Positions 35,549 through 44,284 of a stretch of DNA of 64,000 bases are shown one piece after another. This DNA comes from Paraburkholderia ginsengiterrae (GTDB taxonomy: Bacteria > Pseudomonadota > Gammaproteobacteria > Burkholderiales > Burkholderiaceae): contig NZ_LXKA01000382.1 of the NCBI RefSeq assembly GCF_001645125.1, positions 124,001 to 188,000 on the forward strand, given 5' to 3'. Under the pieces are notes generated by a model, which was not told where the DNA came from, made no database searches, and was given only the letters and a program-made list of their open reading frames with translations. Position 1 is the first letter of the stretch. Each line of letters begins with the position of its first letter. A program made the position numbers and the translations under genes.

Positions 35549-36402
35549 GATGCTGTAGAAGCCAATAGAGAAGGTGCAGCCGCCAGTTCAGCGCCAATAT
35601 CGTGCGCCGTCGCCAGCAGCGCACGCGCGATCGAACCATCAACAGCGACATCGATCGCGCCGGTCGAGCCAATCACCGTCAACGCGAGGGTCAAACGCCC
35701 GTCGCTATCCAACACCGGCGCGCACAAACTGCTGATGCCCGGGCTCGGCACATCCACACTGCATTCCAACCCACGCGCGCGAATCGCATCCAACGTAGCA
35801 TCAAACTCCGCGCTTGCCTCGGGCGCAGTCATAACGCGACTCGACCCACCCGACTGATTCGCCCACATCCCGTCCACCACATCACGCGGCAGAAAAGCGC
35901 AACACACGCGTCCCGTCGACGTGCCCGGCAGCGACATCACCGTCCCCACATGCAAATTGACATGCAACGGAAAGCCCGCATGCTCATACCGAACGATAGT
36001 TGGCCCTTGCGCCCCGGCAATACAGATCGCCACGCTAAAGCCGATCGCCTCGGCCAGCGCGGCCACACGCGGCACGGCGGCGCGAAACGCCGGCTGATTC
36101 TCCAGATGCAGCAGCCCGAGCCGCAGCGACAGCGGACCCGGTTCATAGCGCCCCGTCAGCTCGTCGCGCTTGATCAAGCCGAGCCGGCTCAGGCTCACCA
36201 GATACGCGTGCGCCTGCCCCGGCGCGATCTGCGCGGCGGTGGCGAGGTCTGACAACGCGAGCGGCGCGCGCGCCTGGGCGAGCGCCAGCAGGACGCGGCC
36301 GCCCACTTCGACGCTCTGGATGCCGCGCTGCGTCTTGCCGCCCTCCGCCGTCTCGCGGCCGCCCGCGCCTTTGCCCGTGGCCGATTTCGCTGTTTTGCTC
36401 AC
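35545..36402 (-). CDS. IclR-family transcriptional regulator (upstream copy)
   Basis: 285 residues. HTH: GIQSVEVGGRVLLALAQARA, LSDLATAAQIAPGQAHAYLV, SLSRLGLIKRD. Effector domain: IVRYEHAGFPLHVNLHVGTV, STGRVCCAFLPRDVVDGMW and ISSLCAPVLDSDGRLTLALT. A basic, low-complexity N-terminus (SKTAKSATGKGAGG) precedes the HTH. It is the first gene of the two-IclR unit, divergent from the operon at 36681. Confidence 0.88.
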   Translation of the reverse strand: MSKTAKSATGKGAGGRETAEGGKTQRGIQSVEVGGRVLLALAQARAPLALSDLATAAQIAPGQAHAYLVSLSRLGLIKRDELTGRYEPGPLSLRLGLLHLENQPAFRAAVPRVAALAEAIGFSVAICIAGAQGPTIVRYEHAGFPLHVNLHVGTVMSLPGTSTGRVCCAFLPRDVVDGMWANQSGGSSRVMTAPEASAEFDATLDAIRARGLECSVDVPSPGISSLCAPVLDSDGRLTLALTVIGSTGAIDVAVDGSIARALLATAHDIGAELAAAPSLLASTAS

Positions 36403-36497
36403 ACCCGCGCTCGTCCGTAAAAAGGGTCCATGTTAACCGAAGGCCGTCGCGCCGACCCGCCTGACCATGCCTTCATCTTAGTCGTTCTGAAATTTGC

Positions 36498-36548
36498 GTA
36501 TAGCGATACATTTCGTCATTGACAAATAAGCGGCCGCCGTCCTAATAT
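36498..36548 (+). promoter_or_regulatory. sigma-70 promoter of the MBL/monooxygenase operon, with adjacent dyad
   Basis: TTGACA (36519-36524), an 18-base spacer and TAATAT (36543-36548) form a near-consensus promoter. GTAT-AGCG-ATAC (36498-36509) stands just upstream of the -35 box and could be an IclR-type site. The ATG of the first gene is at 36681, so the leader is about 125 bases. Confidence 0.6.
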
Positions 36549-36680
36549 TGATTCACCCCGACACACCGTCGCAGTCACAGAGTCAAAGCGGGGCGAGACA
36601 GTCCTCCAAACCCGTCAGCCAGCGCGGCATCCGCGCGGTCGGCCGTCTCGCCTCACGTCCAACTTTTGAGGGAGACAAGC

Positions 36681-37640
36681 ATGGCAAAGGCATTCGCATC
36701 CCAGGCCGACCTGGAAGTCAAAAAAGTCACATGGACGCAACTGTCCGAGAACGCCTACGCATACACCGCCGAGGGCGATCCGAACTCGGGCGTGATCATC
36801 GGCGACGACGGCGTGCTGATCGTCGACACGACCGCCACGCCGGCCATGGCGCAAGACCTCATCGCAAAGATTCGCAGCGTCACGGACAAGCCGATCAAAT
36901 ACGTCGTGCTGTCGCACTACCACGCGGTGCGCGTGCTTGGCGCATCGGCCTATTTCAAGGAAGGCGCGCAGGAGGTGATCGCGAGCCGCGGCACGTACGA
37001 AATGATCGTCGAGCGTGGCGAACAGGACATGAAGTCGGAAATCGAGCGCTTCCCCCGCCTGTTCGCGGGTGTCGAAACGGTGCCGGGCCTGACATGGCCG
37101 ACGCTCGTGTTCGAAAAGGAAATGACGCTGTTCCTCGGCAAGCTCGAAGTGCGTATCGCTCATCTGGGCGCGGGTCACACGAAGGGCGACACGGTGGTAT
37201 GGCTGCCGTCGCAGAAGGTGCTGTTCTCGGGCGACCTGGTCGAGTACGACGCGGCTTGCTATTGCGGCGACGCGCAGCTCGAACAATGGCCGGCCACGCT
37301 CGAAGCGTTGCGCGCGCTGAAGGCCGACAAGCTCGTACCGGGCCGCGGCCCCGCGCTGACCACGCCGGAAGAGGTCGACCAGGGTCTGGACTACACGAAG
37401 GACTTTGTCACCACGCTGCTTCAGCAGGGCCGTGAGGCCGTCGAACAGAAGCTCGATCTGAAGGCTGCCATGGCGCACACGCGCAAGGCGATGGACCCGA
37501 AGTTCGGCCACGTTTTCATCTACGAGCACTGTCTGCCGTTCGACGTGTCGCGCGCGTTCGACGAAGCGAGCGGCATCACGCATCCGCGCATCTGGACCGC
37601 GCAGCGCGACAAGGAAATGTGGGACGCGCTGCAAGCCTGA
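36681..37640 (+). CDS. MBL-fold hydrolase with an altered metal motif
   Basis: 319 residues, metallo-beta-lactamase fold. DPNSGVIIGDDGVLIVDT is the usual first strand pair. The classical HxHxDH site is written LSHYHAVRVLG, which keeps the first two His but has Val-Arg in place of Asp-His. The later ligands look normal: GHTKGDTVVWLP and FSGDLVEYD. Thus one metal site may be missing or rebuilt. GAGGGAGAC precedes ATG 36681. It heads an operon with an FAD monooxygenase, a DUF2783 protein and an MFS transporter, probably for an aromatic acid. Confidence 0.85.
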   Translation: MAKAFASQADLEVKKVTWTQLSENAYAYTAEGDPNSGVIIGDDGVLIVDTTATPAMAQDLIAKIRSVTDKPIKYVVLSHYHAVRVLGASAYFKEGAQEVIASRGTYEMIVERGEQDMKSEIERFPRLFAGVETVPGLTWPTLVFEKEMTLFLGKLEVRIAHLGAGHTKGDTVVWLPSQKVLFSGDLVEYDAACYCGDAQLEQWPATLEALRALKADKLVPGRGPALTTPEEVDQGLDYTKDFVTTLLQQGREAVEQKLDLKAAMAHTRKAMDPKFGHVFIYEHCLPFDVSRAFDEASGITHPRIWTAQRDKEMWDALQA

Positions 37641-37694
37641 GATTAACCGGCGCACAGCACAAAGAAGCAGAGCGGAGAAGGACGGAGACACAAG

Positions 37695-39404
37695 ATGAGC
37701 ATCAACTACCAGACGCTGGCGTTCGACTATCAGCCGTGTCGTGAGCAGAGCGGGCAGGGCGGCATGGACCAGACGGCGTATCCGGTGATCGTGGTCGGTG
37801 CGGGGCCGGTGGGCCTCGCTACCGCGATCGATATCGCGCAGCAGGGCGTGCCGGTCGTGCTGGTGGACGACGATTGTTCGTTGTCCACAGGGTCGCGGGC
37901 AATCTGCTTCTCGAAGCGCTCGCTGGATATCTTCGACCGGCTGGGATGCGGTCAGCGCATGGTGGACAAGGGCATCAGCTGGAACGTCGGCAAGGTGTTC
38001 CTGAAAGACGAACTGGTGTACACGTTCAATCTGCAACCGGAAGCGGGCCACCATCGGCCTGCGTTCATCAACTTGCAGCAGTACTACGTGGAAGGCTTTC
38101 TGCTCGAACGTGCGCAGGAAATGCCGAATCTCGAGATCCGCTGGAAAAGCAAAGTGGTCGGCGTGCAGCAAAGCGGCACACCCGGCACGGATGACGCCAG
38201 CGTCACGCTGACGGTCGACACGCCCAATGGCCAGTACGCGTTGCGCGGCCGTTATGTGGTCGCCGCCGACGGTTCGCGCAGCCCGATGCGCAACCTGATG
38301 GGACTCGACAGCAAAGGTGTGACGTTCAAAGACCGTTTCCTGATCGCCGACGTCAAGATGGAAGCGGAATTTCCGACGGAGCGCTGGTTCTGGTTCGATC
38401 CGCCGTTCCATCCGAATCAATCCGTGCTGTTGCATCGGCAGCCGGATAACGTGTGGCGGATCGATTTCCAGTTGGGCTGGGACGCCGATCCGGTGTTGGA
38501 GAAAACGCCGGAGCGCGTGATCCCGCGCGTGCGCGCGCTGCTCGGCAAGGACGCGAAGTTCGAACTGGAATGGGTCAGCGTCTATACGTTTTCATGTTTG
38601 CGCATGGAACGCTTCCGGCACGGCAACGTGCTGTTCGCCGGAGACTCCGCGCATGGCGTGTCGCCGTTCGGCGCGCGTGGTGCGAATAGCGGGCTGCAGG
38701 ACGCGGAAAACCTCGCATGGAAACTGGCGATGGTGCTCGGCGGCAACGCGTCCGATGCGTTGCTCGACAGCTATGCCAGCGAGCGCGAGTTCGCCGCCGA
38801 CGAAAACATCCGCAACTCCACGCGCTCCACGGATTTCATTACGCCGAAAAGCCCCGTGAGCCGCGTGTTCCGCGACGCGGTGCTGAAGCTCGCGCGTCAT
38901 CATCCGTTTGCGCGGCAACTGACGAATAGTGGGCGGCTCTCGGTGCCGGCGGTGTTGCGTGATTCCCCGCTGAATACGGCGGATAGCGATAGCTTTGAAG
39001 GGTTGATGGTGCCGGGCACGTCATGTGTCGATGCACCGGTGCAACTGGCGGGACAGCCGGCATGGCTGCTGCCGCAGCTCGGTCAGCAATTCACTGGCGT
39101 GTTGTTCTGCGGTGAACAAGGTGTCGACCAGGCTGCGCAGGCCGCGCTGGATTCGCTGCGCGCGGGTCCGATTCGGTTGAAGCTTGTTGTGGTGACGCGT
39201 GGCGATGAGTCAGCCGTTACGTCGGCGGGCGCTAAAGTGGTCCGCGATGCGGAAGGTCTTGCAAGTGCACGCTATGACGCAAAACCAGGCACGTTCTATC
39301 TGATTCGTCCGGACCAGCATGTTTGCGCGCGCTGGCGCCAACTCGATGCGGGCGCGGTGGAGCAGGCGTTGAAACGAGCACTGTGCGTGGAAGGCACCGC
39401 CTGA
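37695..39404 (+). CDS. FAD-dependent aromatic monooxygenase (MhpA-like)
   Basis: 569 residues, class A flavoprotein hydroxylase. FAD-binding motif VVGAGPVGLATAIDIAQQG with the following DDD segment; DG motif VVAADGSRSPMRNLMGL; GD motif VLFAGDSAHGVSPFGARGAN; and LQDAENLAWKLAMVLGG. The C-terminal thioredoxin-like domain of this subfamily (after about residue 420) is present. It hydroxylates an aromatic ring using NAD(P)H and O2. The substrate is unknown; 3-hydroxyphenylpropionate-like compounds are one guess. The MFS gene at 39778 may import it. Confidence 0.9.
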   Translation: MSINYQTLAFDYQPCREQSGQGGMDQTAYPVIVVGAGPVGLATAIDIAQQGVPVVLVDDDCSLSTGSRAICFSKRSLDIFDRLGCGQRMVDKGISWNVGKVFLKDELVYTFNLQPEAGHHRPAFINLQQYYVEGFLLERAQEMPNLEIRWKSKVVGVQQSGTPGTDDASVTLTVDTPNGQYALRGRYVVAADGSRSPMRNLMGLDSKGVTFKDRFLIADVKMEAEFPTERWFWFDPPFHPNQSVLLHRQPDNVWRIDFQLGWDADPVLEKTPERVIPRVRALLGKDAKFELEWVSVYTFSCLRMERFRHGNVLFAGDSAHGVSPFGARGANSGLQDAENLAWKLAMVLGGNASDALLDSYASEREFAADENIRNSTRSTDFITPKSPVSRVFRDAVLKLARHHPFARQLTNSGRLSVPAVLRDSPLNTADSDSFEGLMVPGTSCVDAPVQLAGQPAWLLPQLGQQFTGVLFCGEQGVDQAAQAALDSLRAGPIRLKLVVVTRGDESAVTSAGAKVVRDAEGLASARYDAKPGTFYLIRPDQHVCARWRQLDAGAVEQALKRALCVEGTA

Positions 39405-39466
39405 CCGAACGCGCCGCAGACGCGGCACGCGCACCACATCAGCAAAAATAGCAGTTGGAGACCGAC

Positions 39467-39703
39467 ATGCCACTCAACACCCAACCCAACCTCGCCCGCC
39501 CCGACGATTTCTACGAGGCGCTGATCGACATGCATCGCGATCTGGACGATGCGCAGAGCCAGTCGGCCAACGCGCAACTGATCCTGCTGCTCGCCAACCA
39601 TATCGGCGATCACGACGTTCTGCTCGAAGCCATGCGGCATGCACGCGAAGGTGTGTCCGACGCATCCAGCCAAGGCACCGAGCCGCATTCCCTCGCGGCC
39701 TGA
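39467..39703 (+). CDS. DUF2783 small protein
   Basis: 78 residues: RPDDFYEALIDMHRDLDDAQ, then SQSANAQLILLLANHIGDHD, then EAMRHAREGVSDASSQ. Helical and acidic. DUF2783 proteins are often found beside FAD monooxygenases, as here. GGAG stands seven bases before ATG 39467. Perhaps a small partner or regulator of the oxygenase; function unknown. Confidence 0.8.
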   Translation: MPLNTQPNLARPDDFYEALIDMHRDLDDAQSQSANAQLILLLANHIGDHDVLLEAMRHAREGVSDASSQGTEPHSLAA

Positions 39704-39777
39704 TTCCACCCACAACGCGGCGCAGTAAGACGCCGGACCCGGCGGGTCCGTTGGACCCTCACGTTTGGAGATAACCG

Positions 39778-41106
39778 ATGAGCCAATCCCTCGCCCCCGC
39801 GCTCGAGCCGGGCGCATCCGCTGCCGTACCTGATGATCTGCTATATAGAAAGGTATCCTTAAGGATTATTCCTTTTCTGTTTCTCTGCTACGTCGTGTCG
39901 TTTCTCGATCGCATCAATATCGGCTTCGCGCAGTTGCAGATGAAGCACGACCTCGGCTTCAGCGATGCGATGTACGGTCTCGGCGCGGCGGTCTTCTACG
40001 TCGGCTATGTCCTATGTGAAGTGCCGAGCAACATGCTCCTCGCGCGTTTCGGCGCACGCCGCACGTTCACGCGGATCATGCTGCTGTGGGGGATTGCGTC
40101 GGTCGGCATGATGCTGGTGTCGAAGCCCACGCACTTTTATCTGCTGCGCTTCATGCTCGGGGTGTTCGAAGCGGGCTTCTTTCCCGGCATCGTGCTGTAT
40201 CTGACCTACTGGTATCCGGCGCGGCGGCGCGCCGCCGTGCTGTCGATTTTCTTCGCGGGAGTGGCGGTGGCGGGCGTGCTCGGCGGCCTCGTGTCCGGCT
40301 GGATCATGCGCGACATGGGCGGCGTGCTGGGCCTGTTCGGCTGGCAGTGGATGTTCGTGATCGAAGGCGCGCCCGCGATCGTGCTCGGTCTGCTCGCTGC
40401 CTACTACCTGGTGGACGGCCCGCAGCACGCCACGTGGCTCAGCGCCGCGGAGAAAGCACAACTGCTGGCGCAGCGCGATGAAGACCGCCGGCCTTCCTCA
40501 GATGCGCATTCGTCACGCTCGTTCATGCAGGCGTTGCGCAATCCGCGTGTGTATCTGTTCGCGTTCATCTATTTTTCGCTGACCTGCGCGTCGTTGACGC
40601 TGAACTTCTGGATGCCGCTGATGATTCGCGACTTCGGCGTTCATGATGTGCTCGCAATCAGCTTGTACACCGTGATTCCCAACGCGGTCGGCGCGGTGGG
40701 GCTGATCCTGATTGCGCGTCACTCGGATCGCCGTGGCGAACGCCGCCGGCATTTCGCCGTCTGCACGATTGGCGGCGGTGTGGCGCTCTCGTTGCTGACG
40801 CTTCATCTGAGCAGCTTTCCCGCGATGCTGGCGATTCTCTCGCTGGCTGCCGTGCTGATTTTCGCGGCGCTGCCGATCTTCTGGACGGTACCGTCGGGTT
40901 ATCTGTCCGGCACCGCGGCGGCGGCCGGCATCGCGTTGATCAGCAGCATCGGCATTACGAGCGGTATCGTCAGTCCCTGGGTGATCGGCATGATCAAGAC
41001 GCACACCGGCAGCATGGACAACGCGCTGTATCTGCTCACCGCATTGCTGTTCGTCAGCGGAGCGGCGTTGTTGCTGGGCGTGCCGAAAGACGCCAAACAC
41101 GTTTGA
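39778..41106 (+). CDS. MFS transporter, anion:cation symporter family
   Basis: 442 residues, 12 helices. FLCYVVSFLDRINIGFAQLQ is the signature of the ACS/phthalate permease family. Also YVGYVLCEVPSNMLLARFGA and GVFEAGFFPGIVLYLTYWYP, the conserved helix 4-5 region. It probably imports an aromatic carboxylate with protons or sodium, feeding the monooxygenase upstream. It is the last gene of the operon that starts at 36681. Confidence 0.92.
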   Translation: MSQSLAPALEPGASAAVPDDLLYRKVSLRIIPFLFLCYVVSFLDRINIGFAQLQMKHDLGFSDAMYGLGAAVFYVGYVLCEVPSNMLLARFGARRTFTRIMLLWGIASVGMMLVSKPTHFYLLRFMLGVFEAGFFPGIVLYLTYWYPARRRAAVLSIFFAGVAVAGVLGGLVSGWIMRDMGGVLGLFGWQWMFVIEGAPAIVLGLLAAYYLVDGPQHATWLSAAEKAQLLAQRDEDRRPSSDAHSSRSFMQALRNPRVYLFAFIYFSLTCASLTLNFWMPLMIRDFGVHDVLAISLYTVIPNAVGAVGLILIARHSDRRGERRRHFAVCTIGGGVALSLLTLHLSSFPAMLAILSLAAVLIFAALPIFWTVPSGYLSGTAAAAGIALISSIGITSGIVSPWVIGMIKTHTGSMDNALYLLTALLFVSGAALLLGVPKDAKHV

Positions 41107-41154
41107 TGCCGAATGCCGCACGCCGGTGCCAACGGCAGGCATCGGCTGGCTTCT

Positions 41155-41634
41155 TCAGTGCATGTACGTCACACGCCGTGCCTGCACGCTGAGTTCCACG
41201 CCGGCGTCGAGCAAGTCGATGGCGAACCAGCGAATCAGCTTCAACACGCCACTCACGGCGGGCGCTGGCAGCCACTCGCTCAACATGCGCAACGCCGCGC
41301 CGCTGTGGGTCTTTTGCAGCAGCGCGATGGTTTGCAGGACCACCGCCTCGTCCTTGCCGAGATCGCTCGCGCAACGGCAGCGCATGTCGAGCGGACGATA
41401 CGACACGTGCATGAGCGAGCGCATCAGCAGATCGAAATGCTCGATGCCGTCGCGACGCAAGCCGGCACCGCTCAGAATGTCGCGCCAGTGCACGTCGCCG
41501 CGTGCCGTTTCGCAAGCGGGCCGCAGCCAGGTCCGAACGGCACTGAGAACGGTGCGTTCGGGCGTGTCGGCTGGATCGGCCGGATGGTCGTCGATCAGTT
41601 CGGGGCGGCTGCTGTATGGAGAGCGGAAATTCAT
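41155..41634 (-). CDS. hypothetical protein (159 aa)
   Basis: Starts MNFRSPYSSRPELIDDHPAD, then TVLSAVRTWLRPACETARGD, GIEHFDLLMRSLMHVSYRPL and VLKLIRWFAIDLLDAGVELS. Mostly helical with no signal peptide. AGGAGC lies five bases before ATG 41634. A Fur-box-like dyad at 41750 is about 115 bases upstream. No family recognised, although iron control would fit a siderophore or iron-limitation role. Confidence 0.65.
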   Translation of the reverse strand: MNFRSPYSSRPELIDDHPADPADTPERTVLSAVRTWLRPACETARGDVHWRDILSGAGLRRDGIEHFDLLMRSLMHVSYRPLDMRCRCASDLGKDEAVVLQTIALLQKTHSGAALRMLSEWLPAPAVSGVLKLIRWFAIDLLDAGVELSVQARRVTYMH

Positions 41635-41749
41635 CGTTGCTCCTGAATGGACGCGGTCCAATGAATCGCGCGGGCGGGTGAGAGGGGCGCGCTGACGCGA
41701 TTGGGTGGTGTTCGGCAAATGTTATGGACTGAATGATGAGCCAGTTCTC

Positions 41750-41778
41750 GTCTAAATGCAAATCATTCTCATTTAGAC
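41750..41778. promoter_or_regulatory. Fur-box-like extended dyad
   Basis: GTCTAAATG and CATTTAGAC are perfect 9-base arms around an 11-base centre. The inner 19 bases AATGCAAATCATTCTCATT (41755-41773) resemble Fur boxes of proteobacteria. It could control the hypothetical gene at 41634 (-) or the MFS gene at 41975 (+), which it separates. Confidence 0.6.
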
Positions 41779-41974
41779 GATGGCATCATCGCATGAAACA
41801 GCATGCGTTCGACGGGGGGCTGCGAGACGTCCGCCGTGCAAGTGCTCGTTTTCGGCTATCAAAGGCAACTAACGGTCAAGCCCGCCCGCGGTCCCCGGAT
41901 ATGATGACGAAGTGCCAAATTCAACGTTCGCTGCAAAAGCGTTCTGCAGCCTCCTTGTCCACTTCCGCTAGCAC

Positions 41975-43210
41975 ATGCCGACCAAATCTCTCGATTCAGC
42001 ATCGCCTCACACGGACACCGAAGCCGCGGAACGTTTGCCCACGCTGACGCTCGCCGCCGCGCTGTCGCTAGGCAGCGCGATCGCGTTGGGACTGGCCCGT
42101 TTCGCGTACGCGCTGCTGTTGCCGTCGATGAAACTCGATCTCGGCTGGAGCTTCGCGCAGGCGGGCGCGATGAACACGGCCAACGCCCTGGGTTATCTGC
42201 TCGGCGCACTGGCGTTTCCGCGGCTCGCGCACCGCTGGTCGGCCGGCGCGCTGTTCGGCGCCGGTTGCGCGGCAACCGCTGTGCTGATGGCGGTCAGTGG
42301 CCTGCTCGCCGACACACACTCGCTGCTGGTGTTGCGCGTGATTACCGGCGCGACCAGCGCGGCGGTTTTCATCAGCGGCGGCGTGCTGGCGGCGCGGCTG
42401 GCATCGGCTAGACCATACGATGCCGGGCTTGTGCTCGGCCTGTACTACGGCGGCACGGGATGGGGCATCGTGGCGTCGTCGGTGCTGGTGCCGTTCACGA
42501 TCACCCAGGCCACCCACGGCTGGCAATCTGCGTGGTTCGCGCTGGCAGCGGCGTGCGCGGTGTTCTCCGCGGTGGCAATTGGCGCCGCGCGCAAAATCGA
42601 AAACAGGCATCCCGCGGCAGGGTCGGCCGCGCCCTCGCATGCGGCCGCCGATGCCCCGCGCTGGCCGCGTTTCAGCCTCGCATTGGCGGGCTATGGATTG
42701 TTCGGCGTCGGGTATATCGGCTACATGACGTTCATCGTGGCGCTGCTGCGCAACGCGGGCATGAGCGCGGCGGTCGTGACGGGCTTTTATCTGCTGCTCG
42801 GTGTCGCGACCGTGCTGTCGGCGCGAGTGTGGTCCGGGCTGCTCGATCGCATGCGCGGCGGCCAGGCGCTCGCCGTGCTCAACGCTTTGCTCGCGGTCGC
42901 GACGCTGCTGCCCGCGCTGTTCACGCAGCCGTGGGTCGCGTTCGTATCCGGCGTGCTGTTTGGCGCGACGTTTCTCTCCGCCGTGGCGTCGACCACGGCT
43001 TTCGTGCGCCACAACCTGCCCGCGAGCCACTGGGCCAAAGGCATCAGCGCTTTCACGATCGTGTTCGCATTCGGACAGATAGTCGGCCCGATGGTGATCG
43101 GCTGGGTCTCGGACGGCGCGGGTCTCGCACGCGGCCTCGTGTATTCCGCGCTGCTGCTCGGCGCGGGCGCGGTGTTGGCCGCGTGTCAGAAGCCGCTGCG
43201 CGCATCGTGA
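41975..43210 (+). CDS. YbfB/YjiJ-family MFS transporter
   Basis: 411 residues, 12 helices. FARFAYALLLPSMKLDLGWS in the first helix and AQAGAMNTANALGYLLGALA mark the YbfB/YjiJ family. Also VLRVITGATSAAVFISGGVL and GLYYGGTGWGIVASSVLVP. Substrate unknown; the family includes putative sugar or small-molecule exporters. Single gene, convergent with the Lrp regulator, whose stop is 35 bases away. Confidence 0.88.
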   Translation: MPTKSLDSASPHTDTEAAERLPTLTLAAALSLGSAIALGLARFAYALLLPSMKLDLGWSFAQAGAMNTANALGYLLGALAFPRLAHRWSAGALFGAGCAATAVLMAVSGLLADTHSLLVLRVITGATSAAVFISGGVLAARLASARPYDAGLVLGLYYGGTGWGIVASSVLVPFTITQATHGWQSAWFALAAACAVFSAVAIGAARKIENRHPAAGSAAPSHAAADAPRWPRFSLALAGYGLFGVGYIGYMTFIVALLRNAGMSAAVVTGFYLLLGVATVLSARVWSGLLDRMRGGQALAVLNALLAVATLLPALFTQPWVAFVSGVLFGATFLSAVASTTAFVRHNLPASHWAKGISAFTIVFAFGQIVGPMVIGWVSDGAGLARGLVYSALLLGAGAVLAACQKPLRAS

Positions 43211-43244
43211 CGTTGCACGCTCGGGCCTTCGCGCGTTACACCGG

Positions 43245-43718
43245 CTACACCTGCACGGACGGGATGCTCTTCATGCACCGCAGCGCGAACATCGAACGGC
43301 TGTGACGGATGCCGGCGATCTTGTAGAGCTTCTCGCGCAGAAACCGCTCGTAGCCGGCCGTGCCGTCCACCGCTACTTTCACCAGATAGTCGTAGTCACC
43401 CGACACGAGATACGCCTCGAGCACTTCGGTCAGCGTCGCCAGTTCGGCGCCGAAGCGGGCGAGGGCGTCCTCGTCGTGACGGTTCAGTGTGACCTCGAGC
43501 AGCACCACGTCCGCGAAACCGAGCTTCTGCTGATCGAGCAGTGCAACGTAGCCACGGATATACCCCTCGGTTTCCAATTGACGCGTGCGATTCCAGCATG
43601 CGGTGGTCGACATGCCGACCAGTTCGGCGAGTTCAGCATTGCTCAGGCGCGCGTTCTTCTGCAACTCGCGCATGATCTTGCGGTCCTGGTTGTCCAGCGG
43701 GCGATTTCGGGTGGTCAT
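43245..43718 (-). CDS. Lrp/AsnC-family transcriptional regulator
   Basis: 157 residues. The HTH reads LDNQDRKIMRELQKNARLSN, AELAELVGMSTTACWNRTRQ and LETEGYIRGYVALLD. The RAM domain follows: VLLEVTLNRHDEDALARF and AYLVSGDYDYLVKVAVDG. It probably senses an amino acid. The ATG at 43718 lacks a strong ribosome-binding site; an in-frame codon at 43751 adds a short Pro/Gln tail. Target genes not identified. Confidence 0.9.
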   Translation of the reverse strand: MTTRNRPLDNQDRKIMRELQKNARLSNAELAELVGMSTTACWNRTRQLETEGYIRGYVALLDQQKLGFADVVLLEVTLNRHDEDALARFGAELATLTEVLEAYLVSGDYDYLVKVAVDGTAGYERFLREKLYKIAGIRHSRSMFALRCMKSIPSVQV

Positions 43719-44107
43719 GGTGTGTCTGGAAGCTTGTACTGGAAAATGCAATTTTAGCGGAAGATCGTTCTGGTATCGGTCAGACGATAGATCGCTTTAA
43801 GAAGCCTATCCAGCCTGGGTCCCGGTATATTTTCACCATGCATTCATGCCCGGGACAACCGTCCGGGTCGCGGTCTTCGCGCCCGCGGCCTCATGCGGCC
43901 ACAAGCTGCCCTCCGGTGTCTCGCCGCCTTCACAGGAAGGCGGCACGCGGACGAATTCCGGCGCCACCAGCGCCGGAGCGCGCACCCGCCGGGCATGGAT
44001 GCATCTTCCCGCCGGCTGCGTTGCGCACGCCACGCCTCGAAACCCGATTGACTAACGATGACGCACGCAAGCCCTTGCCCGCGTGATTTTTCACATCGGG
44101 AGAGGAC
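43719..44107. other. 389-base intergenic stretch
   Basis: Short ORFs exist on both strands (for example 43846-44055 on +), but they overlap one another and have no ribosome-binding sites or recognisable content. Part of it is simple GC-rich sequence with local inverted repeats (GGCGCCACCAGCGCC). It probably includes the promoter of the 48-residue membrane protein. Confidence 0.4.
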
Positions 44108-44254
44108 ATGGATTCTCGTGTGTATCTGCTGGCGGCAACAGTGTCGTTGGCCTTAGGCAGCGTGGTAGTGGAAGTCGCAGCGTGTCTCGCCTGGACCTCG
44201 GCCAGCGTCGCCATGCCGGTACGTGAACACGCTCCGCAACATGCGCGTCACTGA
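44108..44254 (+). CDS. 48-residue membrane protein
   Basis: MDSRVYLLAATVSLALGSVV then EVAACLAWTSASVAMP and a His-rich end (REHAPQHARH). One or two short hydrophobic helices. GGGAGAGG stands right before the ATG, the best evidence that it is translated. Function unknown. Confidence 0.55.
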   Translation: MDSRVYLLAATVSLALGSVVVEVAACLAWTSASVAMPVREHAPQHARH

Positions 44255-44284
44255 AGATGCGCGAGTCGAAGCAGCGGCAGGCGT

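Noticed and set aside
36548-37435. 295-residue ORF on the + strand
   Set aside because: Runs out of frame through the MBL-fold gene, whose correct frame starts at 36681 behind a good ribosome-binding site.
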